Assembly (NCBI GenBank): GCA_031431035.1
Contig: JANPCR010000194.1
Coordinates: 1-5,867, forward strand
Length of the DNA stretch: 5,867 bases
Source of the DNA: JANYCG01 sp031431035
Lineage (GTDB): Bacteria > Pseudomonadota > Gammaproteobacteria > Burkholderiales > Burkholderiaceae_C
Direction of reading: 5' to 3'
A program made the translations under genes and the position numbers. Positions 4,739 through 5,867 of the stretch are shown here, in pieces. The notes beneath the pieces were generated by a model. The model ran no database searches. It saw nothing but the letters and a program-made list of their open reading frames with translations, and was not told where the DNA came from. The stretch's first letter is position 1. The number at the start of each line of letters is the position of its first letter.

Positions 4739-5867
4739 TTAGTTTTCTTTGCGAAGCGCCGGGAACAAAATCACATCGCGAATGCTGGCGCTGTCGGTCA
4801 GCAGCATCATCAGGCGGTCAATGCCAATGCCGCAGCCGCCGGTGGGGGGCATGCCGTACTCCAGGGCGCGCACAAAATCGTGGTCGTAAAACATGGCTTC
4901 GTCGTCGCCGCTGTCTTTGGCGCTGACCTGCGCGGTAAATCGGGCGGCTTGGTCTTCGGCATCGTTCAACTCGCTAAAACCGTTGCCAAATTCACGCCCG
5001 GTGATGTAAAGCTCAAAACGTTCGGTGACTTCAGGTCGATCGTCATTGGCGCGGGCCAGGGGCGAGATTTCGGTTGGGTGCTCCATGATGAAAGTCGGCT
5101 GCCACAGCTTTTCTTCCACGGTTTCCTCAAAGTACAGCACTTGCAGGCTGGCCAGCGTGCGTTTTGACAAATTGTGTTTGGCCTCGGTCATGCCCAGTTT
5201 GCGCAGGGCGTTGGTCAGCCAAACGGCGTTGTCCACGCGAAGCCCTGAGCCGTCGTCCATTGCCGCTGCTGCCTCGGTGTGTTTGATGATGGCGTTGCGA
5301 ATCGTCAGGCGCTCAAACGGTTGGCTTAAATCGACTGGCTTGCCCGCGTAGCTCAGTTGCAATGAACCCGTGGCTTTTTGCGCGGCGTCGCGGATCAATG
5401 CCTCGGTGAAGGCCATCAAATCGATGTAATTCCAATACGCTGCGTAGAACTCCATCATGGTGAACTCAGGGTTGTGGCGCACGCTAATGCCTTCGTTGCG
5501 GTAGCTGCGGTTGATTTCAAACACACGTTCAAAACCGCCCACGATCAAGCGCTTCAAATACAACTCTGGCGCGATACGCAAAAACATTTCTTGATCCAAC
5601 GCATTGTGGTGAGTTTTGAACGGTTTGGCATTGGCGCCTCCCGGAATGGGGTGCAACATCGGTGTTTCCACTTCTAAAAACTCGTTGGCCACCATGAATT
5701 CACGAATTGCGCTCACAGCTTTGCTACGCGCCTTGAAGCGGTTGCGGGCAGACTCGTCAGTGATCAAATCGACATAGCGCTGGCGGTATTTGGTCTCTTG
5801 GTCGGCCATGCCGTGAAATTTGTCGGGCAGGGGGCGAAGGCTTTTCGTCAGTAAACGAACTTCGGTG
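4739..5867 (-). CDS. lysS: Lysyl-tRNA synthetase, class II, N-terminal part outside the window
   Basis: This enzyme charges tRNA-Lys with lysine using ATP in the cytoplasm and acts as a homodimer. The minus-strand frame is open to the window edge: reading from the edge gives TEVRLLTKSLRPLPDKFHG before the methionine at 5809, which is typical LysS sequence, so that methionine is internal. About 375 residues are visible of a family near 500; most of the N-terminal OB-fold anticodon-binding domain is missing. The class II catalytic core is complete: motif 1 FLEVETPMLHPIPGGANAKPF, motif 2 FERVFEINRSYRNEG followed by VRHNPEFTMMEFYAAY, and motif 3 GCGIGIDRLMMLLTDS (within 4790-4847). It ends DVILFPALRKEN, the usual C-terminus. 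Its stop codon (4741-4739) is one base from the oxidase stop. It looks intact and ordinary, with no sign of transfer; its promoter lies outside the window. Confidence 0.97.
   Translation of the reverse strand, partial: TEVRLLTKSLRPLPDKFHGMADQETKYRQRYVDLITDESARNRFKARSKAVSAIREFMVANEFLEVETPMLHPIPGGANAKPFKTHHNALDQEMFLRIAPELYLKRLIVGGFERVFEINRSYRNEGISVRHNPEFTMMEFYAAYWNYIDLMAFTEALIRDAAQKATGSLQLSYAGKPVDLSQPFERLTIRNAIIKHTEAAAAMDDGSGLRVDNAVWLTNALRKLGMTEAKHNLSKRTLASLQVLYFEETVEEKLWQPTFIMEHPTEISPLARANDDRPEVTERFELYITGREFGNGFSELNDAEDQAARFTAQVSAKDSGDDEAMFYDHDFVRALEYGMPPTGGCGIGIDRLMMLLTDSASIRDVILFPALRKEN

Noticed and set aside
4739..5809. LysS starting at the methionine at 5809 as a complete 356-residue protein
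   Set aside because: The frame continues upstream to the window edge with typical LysS residues (RPLPDKFHG), so the gene is cut by the window rather than short.
1..5867. Defence system, mobile element, CRISPR array or secondary-metabolite cluster
   Set aside because: All four genes belong to known metabolic, regulatory or translation families. There is no transposase, integrase, att-like repeat, array or unknown gene pair.

Overview
The window looks like chromosomal DNA of a betaproteobacterium, most likely Burkholderiales/Comamonadaceae (Rhodoferax- or Polaromonas-like). This rests on high-GC coding sequence, the style of the proteins, and the gene set; the genus is inference. There are four protein genes, two of them cut by the window edges. 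I see no RNA gene, CRISPR array, insertion sequence or phage gene.

Layout. Positions 1-608, minus strand: N-terminal 202 residues of a class V aminotransferase of the serine/alanine-glyoxylate type, cut just before the expected PLP lysine. Positions 609-817: an AT-rich divergent regulatory region with two identical 12-bp motifs, a promoter candidate in each direction and a perfect 7-bp-arm palindrome. Positions 818-1498, plus strand: a GntR-family regulator of the FCD subfamily. Positions 1525-4737, plus strand, immediately downstream: a 1070-residue fused FAD-linked oxidase and Fe-S protein (GlcD-like plus GlcF-like halves, related to YdiJ). Positions 4739-5867, minus strand: the C-terminal 375 residues of lysyl-tRNA synthetase (lysS), convergent with the oxidase, with one base between the two stop codons.

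The first three genes read as one local regulon. The oxidase would oxidise a D-2-hydroxyacid (glycolate, D-lactate or D-2-hydroxyglutarate are the family's usual substrates). If the substrate is glycolate, the product glyoxylate would be the amino acceptor for the divergent aminotransferase, giving glycine. The FCD regulator probably senses a small carboxylate and binds the two motifs, one inside each predicted promoter. The substrate and the sign of regulation are inferred. lysS is a housekeeping neighbour with no visible functional link.

No unprecedented system is evident. The most notable signals are the paired operators over divergent promoters, a probably leaderless regulator mRNA, and several odd inserts or composition shifts inside the oxidase gene (12-bp tandem repeat, G-rich glycine segment, linker insert, 130-bp AT-rich island).
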